A stretch of 32,958 nt of DNA from Lachnospiraceae bacterium (GCA_014804425.1 JAAUZV010000017.1:57196-90153), one strand, 5' to 3'; positions 15,381-24,235 are shown, numbered from the stretch's first letter. A program made the numbers and translations. Notes: generated from the letters alone by a model not told the origin.

Positions 15381-16472
15381 ATGGAGTACAGGATTAATAG
15401 GAGAACCGGAGACAGGATCAGTGTTTTGGGATTTGGAACCGCTTACATAGCGGAAGCAGGTGAAAAGGATGCTGTTGCAACAATACAAAGAGCCTATGAG
15501 GGCGGCATCAATTATTTTGATCTTGCTACGGCGGACAGCAGGACGTTCCCCTATTTTGGAACTGCGCTTGGCGCAGTGAGAAAAAATGTGTTTTATCAGA
15601 TTCATTTTGGTGCAGATTATGCTTCGGGAACGTATGGATGGAGCACGGACGGAGAAACCATCCGGCGGAGTATTGAGTGGCAGCTTGCACAGCTGAAAAC
15701 GGATTATATTGACTATGGATTTATACACTGTATCGATGAATTGTCTGACTGGGAGGAATATCGGAAAAACGGCGCTTTCTCCTATTTGATGCAGATGAAG
15801 GAAGAGGGAGTTGTAAAGCATATCGGTCTGTCCTCCCATACCCCTGTCACAATCCAGAAGGTATTGGATGAAGCATCTGTGGATATGCTGATGTTTTCCG
15901 TGAATCCGGGTTATGATTATCAAAAAGGGGAATATGCCAAAGGCTCGGTGGATGAGCGCTCCGCCATTTACCGCCGTTGTGAAACGGAAGGAATCGGCAT
16001 CTCTGTCATGAAGCCTTTTTCCGGCGGACAGCTGCTGGATGCGGCTATTTCGCCTTTCGGAAAGGCACTGACACAGTATCAGTGCATGCAATATGCGCTG
16101 GATCGGTCCGGCGTGCTGACGGTGCTGCCGGGGATGTCCGGTGTGGCACAGGTGGAGCATTTGCTGGGGTATTTTGAAGCTACGGAAGCGGAAAAGGATT
16201 ATTCTGTGATTGGCTCCTTCAGTCCTGCGGAGGCGGTCGGAAAATGTGTTTACTGCAATCACTGTAAGCCATGCCCCATGGGACTGGACGTCGGCATCAT
16301 CAATAAATACTATGATCTTGCCAGAAATGGAGATTCTATGGCGGCAGAGCACTACCGCAATCTGGAGAAGAAAGCGGATGCCTGTGCGCAGTGCGGACAC
16401 TGCGAATCCCGCTGCCCGTTTCATGTGAAGCAGGAGAGCAGGATGAAGGAAATTGCTGATTATTTTCAGTAA
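15381..16472 (+). CDS. Aldo/keto reductase-like protein with C-terminal 4Fe-4S ferredoxin domain
   Basis: A 363-residue protein. The start is set at the ATG at 15381, eight bases after GGAGG; an ATG at 15351 would place that site inside the gene. Residues 1-275 form an AKR barrel: VLGFGTAYI, GGINYFDLATADS, DYIDYGFIHCID (His), HIGLSSHTP and IGISVMKPFSGG. The usual FDTAxxY and TK catalytic residues are not in place (FDLATADS; YQIHFG where a Lys is expected), so catalysis may differ from NADPH-dependent AKRs. Residues 289-298 (CVYCNHCKPCP) and 335-345 (CAQCGHCESRC) bind two iron-sulfur clusters, giving an electron-transfer enzyme of unknown substrate. It sits 40 bp after the cyclophilin-like lipoprotein. 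Confidence 0.88.
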   Translation: MEYRINRRTGDRISVLGFGTAYIAEAGEKDAVATIQRAYEGGINYFDLATADSRTFPYFGTALGAVRKNVFYQIHFGADYASGTYGWSTDGETIRRSIEWQLAQLKTDYIDYGFIHCIDELSDWEEYRKNGAFSYLMQMKEEGVVKHIGLSSHTPVTIQKVLDEASVDMLMFSVNPGYDYQKGEYAKGSVDERSAIYRRCETEGIGISVMKPFSGGQLLDAAISPFGKALTQYQCMQYALDRSGVLTVLPGMSGVAQVEHLLGYFEATEAEKDYSVIGSFSPAEAVGKCVYCNHCKPCPMGLDVGIINKYYDLARNGDSMAAEHYRNLEKKADACAQCGHCESRCPFHVKQESRMKEIADYFQ

Positions 16473-16486
16473 AGGGATTGAGTGGA

Positions 16487-16515
16487 TTGTCAAACCAATA
16501 AATTTTATTTATAAT
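16487..16515 (+). promoter_or_regulatory. Promoter of the FIST-GGDEF gene
   Basis: TTGTCA (16487-16492), exactly 17 bp, TATAAT (16510-16515): close to the perfect sigma-A promoter. The transcript would begin near 16522 and carry a leader of about 100 nt. Confidence 0.75.
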
Positions 16516-16518
16516 AGA

Positions 16519-16530
16519 TTCGTATACGAA
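16519..16530. promoter_or_regulatory. Perfect 12-bp palindrome at the transcription start
   Basis: TTCGTATACGAA is a perfect palindrome beginning 4 bp after the -10 box and covering the expected start site of the FIST-GGDEF transcript. A dimeric repressor bound here would block transcription. The protein is unknown. Confidence 0.45.
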
Positions 16531-16621
16531 GTGAACTCGGAAGCCCCATGGTAAATAGTAAAAAACGATGCCATAGTAACGAGGGTAACGAGAAGGAACA
16601 AAGAATAAGAGGGGAAATGAC

Positions 16622-18397
16622 ATGAAACAATTTCAAATCCGCTATCAAGATGATGCGGGATTCCTTGAAGAACTGAAGGAAATTAAGCAATGGCGTAATG
16701 CTCATTCGGGTTATGTTACGATATTCCGAATCTATTCGGAGGATATGGAGATCGAGCATGTCCGGCATATTTGTGATTGTCTGGACAATGAAATGCCGGA
16801 TGCGCTGTATTTGGGATGTACAACGAATGCCAATATCATGGATGGGACATTGTCAGACACCAAAATTATTTTAACTTGTACCGTTTTTGAATATGAGACG
16901 ACGCAGGCGAAAATTCTGCAGCTTCCTTTTTCGGAGGAAAATGCGGCTCAGGATGTGGCGGCGCTGAAAAAATGCTGTGATGAAAATCCGTGGGTTCAGG
17001 CAGTGGAAATGCATGCTACGATCATGGATATGTCCATGATGGAGTTTTGCAATGAAATGAGCCGTTTGCGGGAAGATATTCAGGTGTTTGGCGGCGGTGC
17101 GTTTAATCCCGATATGGATGATGATACGGCGTTTGTGTTTTCCAAGGGAAATGGCGTTTTAGATCATGGTATTATTTTTCTGCTGTTGGGCGGAGCGGAT
17201 TTTCATACATATAGCGCCCTTATTTCGGGCTGGAAGCCGTTAAAAAGAAAATTCAGGGTGACAAAGGCGGATAGGGAGATTTTGTATGAGCTGGACGGCA
17301 AACCCGCGCTGGACGTTTACCGGAAATTTTTAAATATCAATAAAAATGACAGATTTTTCTCCAACACACTGGAGTTTCCGCTTTTTTTGGAGCATGGCGA
17401 TACGAATATTCTGCGCTGTCCTCTGGCGGTCAATGATGACGATTCTCTTGTGATGTCCTCTGACATGCAGGAGGATGCGATTGTCCGACTGGCCTATGGC
17501 GACCCGGAAACAATTCTTGCCAGCATCAGGGAGGATGGGCAGAAAATAGCGGATTTCCGTCCCGAAGTGATACAGACCTTCTCCTGTGCTGCCAGAAAGG
17601 CATTCTGGGGAAATGAAAATATTAGTGACGAGACGATTTTGTTTGACAGCGTTGCGCCTACAACGGGCTTTTACACGCATGGCGAGTTTTTACGCATAAA
17701 GGGGGACATGCTGAATTTCAATGTCACTCTTGTGATCGTTGCCATGCGGGAAGGAGATATGCCGACGACAGGCCCAAAAGTAAATATTGCCAGGGAGCAG
17801 ATTGACAAAGACAATAATGAAAAGATACCGATCATCAGACGTTTTGTTTCCTTTATCGAGGCGTCCACCGCAGAGTTAGAGGAAATGAATATGAAGCTTG
17901 CATTAAGCTCTGTTACCGATGGGTTGACAAGGCTTTATAACCGTGCGGAGATTGAGAGAAAAATCCGCAGCGCTTTGGATAAGCGCAAAAATCAGGGGAC
18001 AAGCAACAATATTTCCTTGATCATGCTGGATATTGATAATTTTAAAAAGGTAAACGACATCTACGGGCACAAAGAGGGAGACCACGTGATCCAGGCGCTG
18101 TCTGACGTTCTCAGGGATGCAACAACGGAGGTGTCTTCCTGTTCTCTCGGTCGCTGGGGCGGCGAAGAATTTATGGTATTGCTGTCGGATAGTAATGCGG
18201 ATGACGCAGCAGTCCTGGCAGAAAAAATCCGTCTGGCGTTTTCTTCGGTATCCTACGAAACTGCCGGATGCCAAACAGTCAGCATTGGAGTAACACAGGC
18301 AAAGGATGAAAATTCCGACGCGCTTTACAGCAGGGTGGACAAGGCTCTATATATGGCAAAGGCAGCCGGGAAAAATCAGGTGGTAAGGCTGGATTAA
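16622..18397 (+). CDS. FIST sensor - GGDEF diguanylate cyclase
   Basis: A 591-residue cytoplasmic signalling protein. Residues about 30-215 form a FIST N domain (ALYLGCTTNANIMDGTL, DIQVFGGGAFNPDMDDD) and about 225-370 the FIST C part, a module thought to sense small ligands such as amino acids. After a short coiled linker (FIEASTAELEEMNMKL) the GGDEF domain starts with SVTDGLTRLYNR (D433, T436), has the metal-binding LDIDNFKKVND, and a catalytic loop G513-G-E-E-F517. The RxxD inhibitory site nine residues upstream of GGEEF is absent (VSSC), so product inhibition is not expected through a classical I-site. The protein should make c-di-GMP from two GTP when the FIST part is engaged. RBS AGAGGGG lies upstream of the ATG. 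A strong promoter and a palindrome precede it. Confidence 0.93.
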   Translation: MKQFQIRYQDDAGFLEELKEIKQWRNAHSGYVTIFRIYSEDMEIEHVRHICDCLDNEMPDALYLGCTTNANIMDGTLSDTKIILTCTVFEYETTQAKILQLPFSEENAAQDVAALKKCCDENPWVQAVEMHATIMDMSMMEFCNEMSRLREDIQVFGGGAFNPDMDDDTAFVFSKGNGVLDHGIIFLLLGGADFHTYSALISGWKPLKRKFRVTKADREILYELDGKPALDVYRKFLNINKNDRFFSNTLEFPLFLEHGDTNILRCPLAVNDDDSLVMSSDMQEDAIVRLAYGDPETILASIREDGQKIADFRPEVIQTFSCAARKAFWGNENISDETILFDSVAPTTGFYTHGEFLRIKGDMLNFNVTLVIVAMREGDMPTTGPKVNIAREQIDKDNNEKIPIIRRFVSFIEASTAELEEMNMKLALSSVTDGLTRLYNRAEIERKIRSALDKRKNQGTSNNISLIMLDIDNFKKVNDIYGHKEGDHVIQALSDVLRDATTEVSSCSLGRWGGEEFMVLLSDSNADDAAVLAEKIRLAFSSVSYETAGCQTVSIGVTQAKDENSDALYSRVDKALYMAKAAGKNQVVRLD

Positions 18398-18485
18398 TTT
18401 TGAAAAATAATCGGATGAAAATAGAAAATAGTGTAAGGGACATACCATGCCGGAGCGGTGCCAGTAATGTCAAAAGGAGATTCCC

Positions 18486-19184
18486 ATGACCTCAAATGAA
18501 AAGAAAACACTCGTCTTGAAAGAAGTTATCACACCGATGTTCAAGGAGGCAGGCTACCGCACGATCGGGCAGACCTTCTATCGTGTACAGGAAGAATGCT
18601 GCATGACGGTCAAAATTCAAAACTCACAGTTTAATTCCGCGGCGACAGGATATACGTTCTGGTTTCACATCGAGGCGCTTCCGAAAGAGACAACACGGGA
18701 AAAATTGAAAGAGTGGAATTCCTGGGGTTCCTCTACGATCAAAGAGTCTTCCCTGCTGCCGGACGGCGGTTATCTTCATCCCTATCGGAATGCGTTAGGT
18801 TATTGTATTGACGGATACAAGAATTATGTACCGCAGGACATGGATATAGAAGACATCAAAGCGCGGATCGGGAGCGATCTGCGGGATGTGATCATGCCGC
18901 AGCTTGACGAGATCAAAAGTCTGGATGATTGGAACAGAAAAAAAGAAGAATGGACGGAGCAGGGCTGGAATTCAACAAGAATTCTTTTGATCAGGTATTT
19001 TGGTTCCGCGCAGATGAGCGCCGTTGTACCGGAAATGGCCTTAAAACTGAGAGATACGCAGCGCCGTTTCGGTCTGTCATCGGAAGCGATACGGGAAAAT
19101 GAACCGCTTTATCATGAGGTCAGGGCATATTCCGAATGGCCGGAGGATGATAAGTGGGAGTTTATTCTATCGGCACTGGAGTAG
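18486..19184 (+). CDS. DUF4304 domain protein
   Basis: A 232-residue soluble protein. The N-terminal half fits DUF4304: VITPMFKEAGYRTIGQTFYR (the helix with a GYR..GQTFYR turn), VKIQNSQFNSAATGYTFWFH, then a C-terminal helical part with an aromatic SEWPEDDKWEF segment. The function of the family is unknown. The ATG has AAAAGGAG nine bases upstream. The gene starts 89 bp after the FIST-GGDEF stop and ends 21 bp before the M6-like protease, so it is probably co-transcribed with the latter. No signal peptide or membrane segment is visible. Confidence 0.7.
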   Translation: MTSNEKKTLVLKEVITPMFKEAGYRTIGQTFYRVQEECCMTVKIQNSQFNSAATGYTFWFHIEALPKETTREKLKEWNSWGSSTIKESSLLPDGGYLHPYRNALGYCIDGYKNYVPQDMDIEDIKARIGSDLRDVIMPQLDEIKSLDDWNRKKEEWTEQGWNSTRILLIRYFGSAQMSAVVPEMALKLRDTQRRFGLSSEAIRENEPLYHEVRAYSEWPEDDKWEFILSALE

Positions 19185-19205
19185 GAACGCGGCAGGGGGT
19201 AGAAG

Positions 19206-20450
19206 ATGTATCGTTTATTGCTTTGGATCATCATGATGTTGTTTACCGGCGTGCCTTCGTTTAAGGGATTAGGGAGAGATTATATTGACCCCATATTCGG
19301 AGAAAGCGGCTATTATATGCAGTCAGTCGGGGAGGCGCGTGTTCCCGTATTCATGGTGTCTTTTCAAGACGTGACGTATCGGCGGAATCGGGTGACGAAA
19401 GATGATTTAACGGAATGGCTTTTTGCGCAGGACGACAGTGTCACAGCGTATTATGAGGCTGCTTCTTACGGACGGCTGCATATCAGCGGGGACGTTTATT
19501 TTTATGAGGCGGAGGGAGACATCGCTTCCTATGAAAATGACTATGGATTCGAAAACCTTGTAATGGAAGTGCTTACCTATTATGATGAGGAGATTGATTT
19601 TTCCGAGTATGACTGCAACGGGGATTCGATCATGGATGCGTTAGTGATCTCGGTGCCGTCCGGCGGAGATGTGGATTTTTGGTGGGGCTGTCAGGCGACA
19701 TGGTATCAGAATCCGGAATTTCGCGTGGACGGGATCTCGGTCAATACCTATATCATCAATGACGAGCAGCCCTATGTGGGCGAACGGGCAGTTTATCAGG
19801 GAACGATAGAGCATGAGCTTGGTCATTGCATGGGTCTGCCGGATTATTATAAATACTATTCCGACGACTCGGAGGGCTTTCACGGGATTGCCGGAATGGA
19901 ACGTATGGATGATTCCAGCGGAGATTTCTGCCAATTCTCGAAGCTAATGCTCGGATGGCTGAGAGAGGATCAGGTACAGGTGATGGGACCCGATGTGCAG
20001 AGCGCTTCGTTCCGGCTGCCGAAGGCACACGAAGGCGGCTGCGTCGTGATTTTTCCGCAGGGCGGGCAGATTGATTTGAACAACGAGTATTTTTTGGTCG
20101 AGTATAATACGCCGGATGGAAATAACGAGGGACTGTTTGAGGCGGAGCAGGCGGGCGTGCGCGTCTTTCATATCAACGCAAGAATAGAAACCGATCCCTA
20201 TGACGGCGAGCCCTATTTTCGTTATGAGAATTACAGCCCCTATTACAATGAATCCGATGAGGGGATACGGGTTCTGAAGCTGGTTAATGACGGTGAAGGC
20301 TTTTACCGGACAGGAGACAGCGTGGTATATGGGGAGGCATCCGATTTCGGATGGTATACGCCGGCAGGGTCGCTCTCTGATCCGAAGCTGACGATCCGGG
20401 TCGGAGAGGTCACGGATGACGGGATTGAGATCGAGGTTGTACGGCAATGA
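19206..20450 (+). CDS. Secreted M6-like zinc metalloprotease
   Basis: A 414-residue protein with an N-terminal signal sequence (MYRLLLWIIMMLFTGVPS). The zinc site is H203-E-L-G-H207 followed by CMGLPDYY, the HExxHxxGLPD pattern of M6-like (immune-inhibitor-A-related) proteases, with E204 as catalytic base. Upstream, VPVFMVSFQDV and TAYYEAASYGRLHISGDV are the conserved N-terminal strands of the family. D136-C-N-G-D140-S-I-M-D144 looks like a calcium-binding loop. The C-terminal 150 residues are beta-rich and could act in substrate binding. There is no lipobox or sortase signal, so it is likely released. The RBS is GGGGGTAG. It follows the DUF4304 gene at 21 bp and ends 76 bp from the convergent AraC gene. 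Confidence 0.85.
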   Translation: MYRLLLWIIMMLFTGVPSFKGLGRDYIDPIFGESGYYMQSVGEARVPVFMVSFQDVTYRRNRVTKDDLTEWLFAQDDSVTAYYEAASYGRLHISGDVYFYEAEGDIASYENDYGFENLVMEVLTYYDEEIDFSEYDCNGDSIMDALVISVPSGGDVDFWWGCQATWYQNPEFRVDGISVNTYIINDEQPYVGERAVYQGTIEHELGHCMGLPDYYKYYSDDSEGFHGIAGMERMDDSSGDFCQFSKLMLGWLREDQVQVMGPDVQSASFRLPKAHEGGCVVIFPQGGQIDLNNEYFLVEYNTPDGNNEGLFEAEQAGVRVFHINARIETDPYDGEPYFRYENYSPYYNESDEGIRVLKLVNDGEGFYRTGDSVVYGEASDFGWYTPAGSLSDPKLTIRVGEVTDDGIEIEVVRQ

Positions 20451-20526
20451 GCAAAATGAGGCAATCTAAAACAGAAAGTCCGGTGGGGGAGATCCGGGAG
20501 GATCGATAGGATGCAGTGTGCCGGTA

Positions 20527-21594
20527 TCATGCGTGCATCCGCCGGTATTCCTTCGGGGTAACGCCATATTTTTTCTTAAACAAAGTATAAAAATGCGTGC
20601 GGTTTGTAAATTGAAGCCCGGCGGCGATCGCGCTGATGGAGTCGTTTGTCTCCCTCAGGAGCTGCGCCGCTTTTTTCATGCAGAAGGTCATGCCGTAATC
20701 ATAGAGGCACATATCGGTGAATTTGTTGACGATGCGGTTTAGGTAGTCTCCGCTGTAATGCAGGCAATGCTCCAATTCGGCGCGCGTCATCCGACCGTCG
20801 CTTTCTTCAAAAAGGCGGGTAATGCGCGAAAAAAGCAGGAAGTCACTGTTCGTATCGAGCCGGACATTCGTACAGTGATAATATTTCGGCAGCGACAGAT
20901 AGGATAAAAAAGCACACAACAATCCTTTGATCTGATGGGAGGCGCCAAATTCGGGATAAAGAAGCGTCTGTATCATGGTCTCGGCCATGGAGTGCAGCCG
21001 TCCTGCGTGCAGAGGATTCCGATATGCCGGAATAAAGTCAAGATAAGCACGTTTTCCCGGTTCTTTCAAATCGGAAGTGACAAACCGGTACAGAATGCTG
21101 TTGCAGATTTCTTTTTCATTCGGAAACAGCGAGTTCTGCACGGAGGCAAACAGATCTGTAACAAAATCGGGAGTCAGACCGATATACAGGATCCTGCTTT
21201 TGGAATGATAATATTCCATATGGCGCAGGTTCCGATTGATCAGGCAGCAGGAGCCGGCGGCGTAAAGGTATTCCGTTCCCTCGATCTTCTGTATGATACT
21301 TCCCTCCAAAACAATCACAAATTCAAAAAAGTCGTGGAAATGCGGCGCGTTTTTTGCATAGGGCGTGTTTTTCTGGGCGAGGGATTCCTGATACAGAACG
21401 GCTTTCGTGGGGGACAGGGTAACGATATTCACAAAATCCCCGGGCTGTGAACCGTCGCAGTATTCCAGCGTAAGCTGGAGAGGTACATTCATATGATAAA
21501 AGCGGCTGAAATCGCTCTCGCCGTTTTGCACATTAATTGAGGAATCGCGGCTGTCCAGCGCCGCTAACATATCTAATTTGGTATCTTGTTCCAT
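20527..21594 (-). CDS. AraC-family regulator with cupin sensor, next to galactanase
   Basis: A 355-residue regulator. The ATG at 21594 has GGAGGGTT (21608-21601) as RBS; a TTG at 21612 lies upstream of that site and is rejected. The N-terminal cupin (HFHDFFEFVIVLEGSIIQKI, GSCCLINRNLRHMEYY) would bind a sugar. The C-terminal double HTH covers the last 100 residues: MTRAELEHCLHYSGDYLNRI, then DSISAIAAGLQFTNRTHFYT and KKKYGVTPKEYRRMHA. It is transcribed away from the GH53 galactanase across a 193-bp gap, so it probably activates that gene in response to galacto-oligosaccharides. The inverted repeat at 21698-21727 may be a site for it or for another protein. Confidence 0.9.
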   Translation of the reverse strand: MEQDTKLDMLAALDSRDSSINVQNGESDFSRFYHMNVPLQLTLEYCDGSQPGDFVNIVTLSPTKAVLYQESLAQKNTPYAKNAPHFHDFFEFVIVLEGSIIQKIEGTEYLYAAGSCCLINRNLRHMEYYHSKSRILYIGLTPDFVTDLFASVQNSLFPNEKEICNSILYRFVTSDLKEPGKRAYLDFIPAYRNPLHAGRLHSMAETMIQTLLYPEFGASHQIKGLLCAFLSYLSLPKYYHCTNVRLDTNSDFLLFSRITRLFEESDGRMTRAELEHCLHYSGDYLNRIVNKFTDMCLYDYGMTFCMKKAAQLLRETNDSISAIAAGLQFTNRTHFYTLFKKKYGVTPKEYRRMHA

Positions 21595-21664
21595 AAAGAG
21601 AACCCTCCACAAACGCTATTCCCGAATATGATACAAATACAACCATTCAAATCGCATTCCGATA

Positions 21665-21694
21665 TTGCTGTGCGAAATGCGAATTACCTATAAT
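21665..21694 (+). promoter_or_regulatory. Candidate promoter of the galactanase gene
   Basis: TTGCTG (21665-21670), an 18-bp spacer and TATAAT (21689-21694). The -35 box is weak, as expected for an activator-dependent gene. The start would fall near 21701. Confidence 0.55.
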
Positions 21695-21697
21695 ATT

Positions 21698-21727
21698 TTT
21701 TATCTATAAGATTGATTATAGATAAAA
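21698..21727. promoter_or_regulatory. Perfect 12-bp inverted repeat upstream of the galactanase gene
   Basis: TTTTATCTATAA (21698-21709) and TTATAGATAAAA (21716-21727) are exact inverted copies separated by GATTGA. The element begins 4 bp after the -10 box, so it covers the transcription start and the first leader bases. It may be an operator or a hairpin at the mRNA 5' end. No U-run follows, so it is not a terminator. Confidence 0.7.
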
Positions 21728-21787
21728 TCTGTAAAAGAGTAAAGAAGTTAAAATTGGGAGGCAGAATTGTCTGCAGGGAGGATCAGT

Positions 21788-23899
21788 ATGATGAAGCGAT
21801 TACGAAAAAAATTAACGGCTTTCGGTATCAGCGTCAGTCTTTGCATTGCTGCTTTGTCAGGATGCGGATCAAAGGACACGGACTCCGAAACGGGAGCGCA
21901 GACGCCAGCGGAAACACCGGCGTCCGCCGAGGGTCAGGAACAGGATGGAACACAGGGAGCATCACAGCAGGAAACGGACGACGCGGCACAGTCTGATACG
22001 TTTGAGATCACCACATTTGCGCTGCCGGACGGACCGGAAGAATCCGAGATTTTTATTGCGCCGATCGAAAATATTTCCGATGACTTTATCCGCGGCATGG
22101 ATGCGTCGATCGTACTTGTTGAGGAAAACAGCGGCGTCAAATATTATAACTATGACGGCGAGGAGCAGGACGTCTTTATGACGATGGCACAGTCGGGCGT
22201 CAATTATATCCGCCTGCGCGTATGGAATGATCCTTACGATGAAAACGGCAACGGATACGGCGGCGGCAATAATGATGTTGCGAAAGCAGTCGAGCTCGGA
22301 AGACGTGCGACCATGTACGGCATGAAGGTCTGCATTGATTTCCATTATTCCGATTTTTGGGCAGATCCGAAGAGGCAGCATGCGCCGAAGGCATGGGAGG
22401 GCATGAGCGTCGAAGAAAAGTGTAATGCACTTTATGATTTTACAAAGGAAAGCCTTACGGAAATCTTAGATGCCGGTGTTAACGTAGGCATGGTACAGAT
22501 CGGAAACGAGATCAACAACGGAATGTCCGGTGAAACGGATGTTGACAATGTCATGGAGCTGTTACACGCGGGAAGCCGTGCGGTGCGTGAAATATCCGAG
22601 GAATACGGAAAGGACATTCAGGTTGTTGTACATTATACGCATATTAATCAGCCGGATGAAATAGACGGGATCGCGGCGAAGCTCGCGGATTCCGGCGTGG
22701 ATTATGATATTTTCGGATTATCCTATTATCCGTTTTGGGATGGAACCAATGAAAATATGCAGGAGGTTGTCCGGAATATCCGGGAAAATTACGGAAAAGA
22801 GGCAATGATCGCCGAGACCTCTTACTGCTATACTTCCGAGGACGGCGACGGCTGTGGCAACAGCTTCCTTGGTACGGACGATCTGGTTGAGGGATATGCC
22901 GCGACCGTGCAGAGTCAGGCGACCATGATCCGCGATATTTGCGAGGATGCAAATGAGGCGGGCGCGCTCGGTATCTTTTATTGGGAAGGAGCATGGGTTC
23001 CGGTCGGCAAGGCAACGGAGGATAATTCCCCGATCTGGGAAGAATTCGGAAGCGGCTGGGCAAGCAGCTATGCGGGTGATTATGATCCGGAGGATGCCGG
23101 CTTATATTACGGCGGCAGCTCTTGGGACAATCAGGCAATGTTTGATTTTAACGGTTATCCTCTTGCATCCTTAAATGTATTTAAGTATTTAAGGTATGGT
23201 TCGACCGCACCTCTGGCAATTGATGACATTCCCGGAGTGAATGTTGTCTGCGATGTGGGCGGCACCTTATCGCTTCCTGAGACGATTCCTGTGATCTATA
23301 ATGACCGCTCGGCAAATGAGCAGGCGGCTGTGACATGGAATGAGGAACAGCTTGCTGCGATCGATACGAACGTGGGCGGTACCTATGAGGTGACGGGTAC
23401 GCTCGAAGACGGCACAGAGGTTACTTGCCAGATTGAGGTCATTATGCTCAATCATGCTTTGAATCCGGGCTTTGAGGATGCCGATACGTCCATGTGGAAG
23501 GTGACCTATGCGGGCGATACGAATCCGACGGATTTCCAGGTAAAGGCGGACGACGCTTATACCGGCGAGGTTGCATTCCACTTCTGGTCAGAGGATTCCG
23601 ATATGGAATTTTCCATTGAGCAGGAGCTCACGGACTTAGAGCCGGGAACCTATCAGCTTTTAGTATATGCACAGGGCGGAGATGTGTCTGCAGATTCTGA
23701 AATGGAATTATATGTAATTGTTGATGGAGAAGAGCGGACAGAGCCGTTTATGGTAACGACATGGGTGGACTGGAAAGTTCCGACGATCACGGACATCAAG
23801 GTCACGGACGGTACGTTGATCTTCGGTGTGCGCATGAAGTGTAATATGCAGAGCTGGGGAACGGTGGATGATTTCACCTTAAACAGAGTTTCTGATTAA
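21788..23899 (+). CDS. Lipoprotein arabinogalactan endo-beta-1,4-galactanase (GH53) with Ig-like and carbohydrate-binding domains
   Basis: A 703-residue cell-surface enzyme that cuts beta-1,4-galactan side chains of pectin. The start is the ATG at 21788, six bases after AGGGAGG; an upstream TTG at 21767 is rejected. The signal peptide ends at lipobox LSGC26, followed by a 45-residue acidic/Gln linker. The GH53 barrel covers about 75-430: FIRGMDASIVLVEE, NYIRLRVWNDPYDENGNGYG, MKVCIDFHYSDFWADPKRQ. The acid/base is E241 in QIGNEINNG and the nucleophile E343 in MIAETSYCYT. A bacterial Ig-like domain (about 455-560, DIPGVNVVCDVGG...GGTYEVTGTLEDG) and a C-terminal beta-sandwich (NPGFEDADTSMWKV...MQSWGTVDDFTL), resembling galactan-binding CBM61, complete it. 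A divergent AraC gene probably controls it. A terminator follows. Confidence 0.95.
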   Translation: MMKRLRKKLTAFGISVSLCIAALSGCGSKDTDSETGAQTPAETPASAEGQEQDGTQGASQQETDDAAQSDTFEITTFALPDGPEESEIFIAPIENISDDFIRGMDASIVLVEENSGVKYYNYDGEEQDVFMTMAQSGVNYIRLRVWNDPYDENGNGYGGGNNDVAKAVELGRRATMYGMKVCIDFHYSDFWADPKRQHAPKAWEGMSVEEKCNALYDFTKESLTEILDAGVNVGMVQIGNEINNGMSGETDVDNVMELLHAGSRAVREISEEYGKDIQVVVHYTHINQPDEIDGIAAKLADSGVDYDIFGLSYYPFWDGTNENMQEVVRNIRENYGKEAMIAETSYCYTSEDGDGCGNSFLGTDDLVEGYAATVQSQATMIRDICEDANEAGALGIFYWEGAWVPVGKATEDNSPIWEEFGSGWASSYAGDYDPEDAGLYYGGSSWDNQAMFDFNGYPLASLNVFKYLRYGSTAPLAIDDIPGVNVVCDVGGTLSLPETIPVIYNDRSANEQAAVTWNEEQLAAIDTNVGGTYEVTGTLEDGTEVTCQIEVIMLNHALNPGFEDADTSMWKVTYAGDTNPTDFQVKADDAYTGEVAFHFWSEDSDMEFSIEQELTDLEPGTYQLLVYAQGGDVSADSEMELYVIVDGEERTEPFMVTTWVDWKVPTITDIKVTDGTLIFGVRMKCNMQSWGTVDDFTLNRVSD

Positions 23900-23929
23900 A
23901 AAGAGGTTTCAATGAAATAGCGTCTGATA

Positions 23930-23957
23930 AAAAAGGAGGTCGGCAGGCCTCCTTTTT
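23930..23957 (+). terminator. Rho-independent terminator after the galactanase
   Basis: AAAAAGGAGG (23930-23939) and CCTCCTTTTT (23948-23957) form a perfect 10-bp stem with an 8-nt loop. The T-run is part of the 3' arm and the hairpin lies 31 bp after the stop. Confidence 0.85.
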
Positions 23958-24034
23958 GTTGTATGGGAAATATCGTGATGCCGGAAGAATTTTGCGGCAC
24001 GCGGATACTTTTGTTAGAAAACGAAAAAACGAAT

Positions 24035-24067
24035 AAAAAAACCCGAAATTCAAAAAAGAATTTCAGG
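24035..24067 (-). terminator. Minus-strand terminator-like hairpin without an upstream gene
   Basis: Read on the minus strand, CCTGAAATTC (24067-24058), TTTTTT, GAATTTCGGG (24051-24042) form a 10-bp stem with one G-U pair, followed by seven T (24041-24035). No minus-strand gene lies between it and 24236. It could end an unannotated small RNA or simply back up the galactanase terminator. Confidence 0.5.
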
Positions 24068-24235
24068 CACAACTTGTATATACACTCTACCACACTTCAA
24101 AATAAAAGTCTAGTAATAATTTATTTTTTCTGTATACTTTTTTGTGTACTCATCGTATATTTCTCATTTCTGTAAAAATCGTGATGTGATTCTTTGCAGA
24201 TGAAACAGGTGGCAGTACAGAAAGGGAGGCAGAAG

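Noticed and set aside
15318..16493. 391-codon open frame on the minus strand
   Set aside because: It is antisense to the iron-sulfur aldo/keto reductase, whose motifs and ribosome binding site are clear; the His- and Arg-rich product is a codon-bias shadow.
22644..23138. 164-codon open frame on the minus strand
   Set aside because: It is antisense to the galactanase catalytic domain; the Pro- and Arg-rich product has no domain and no start signal.
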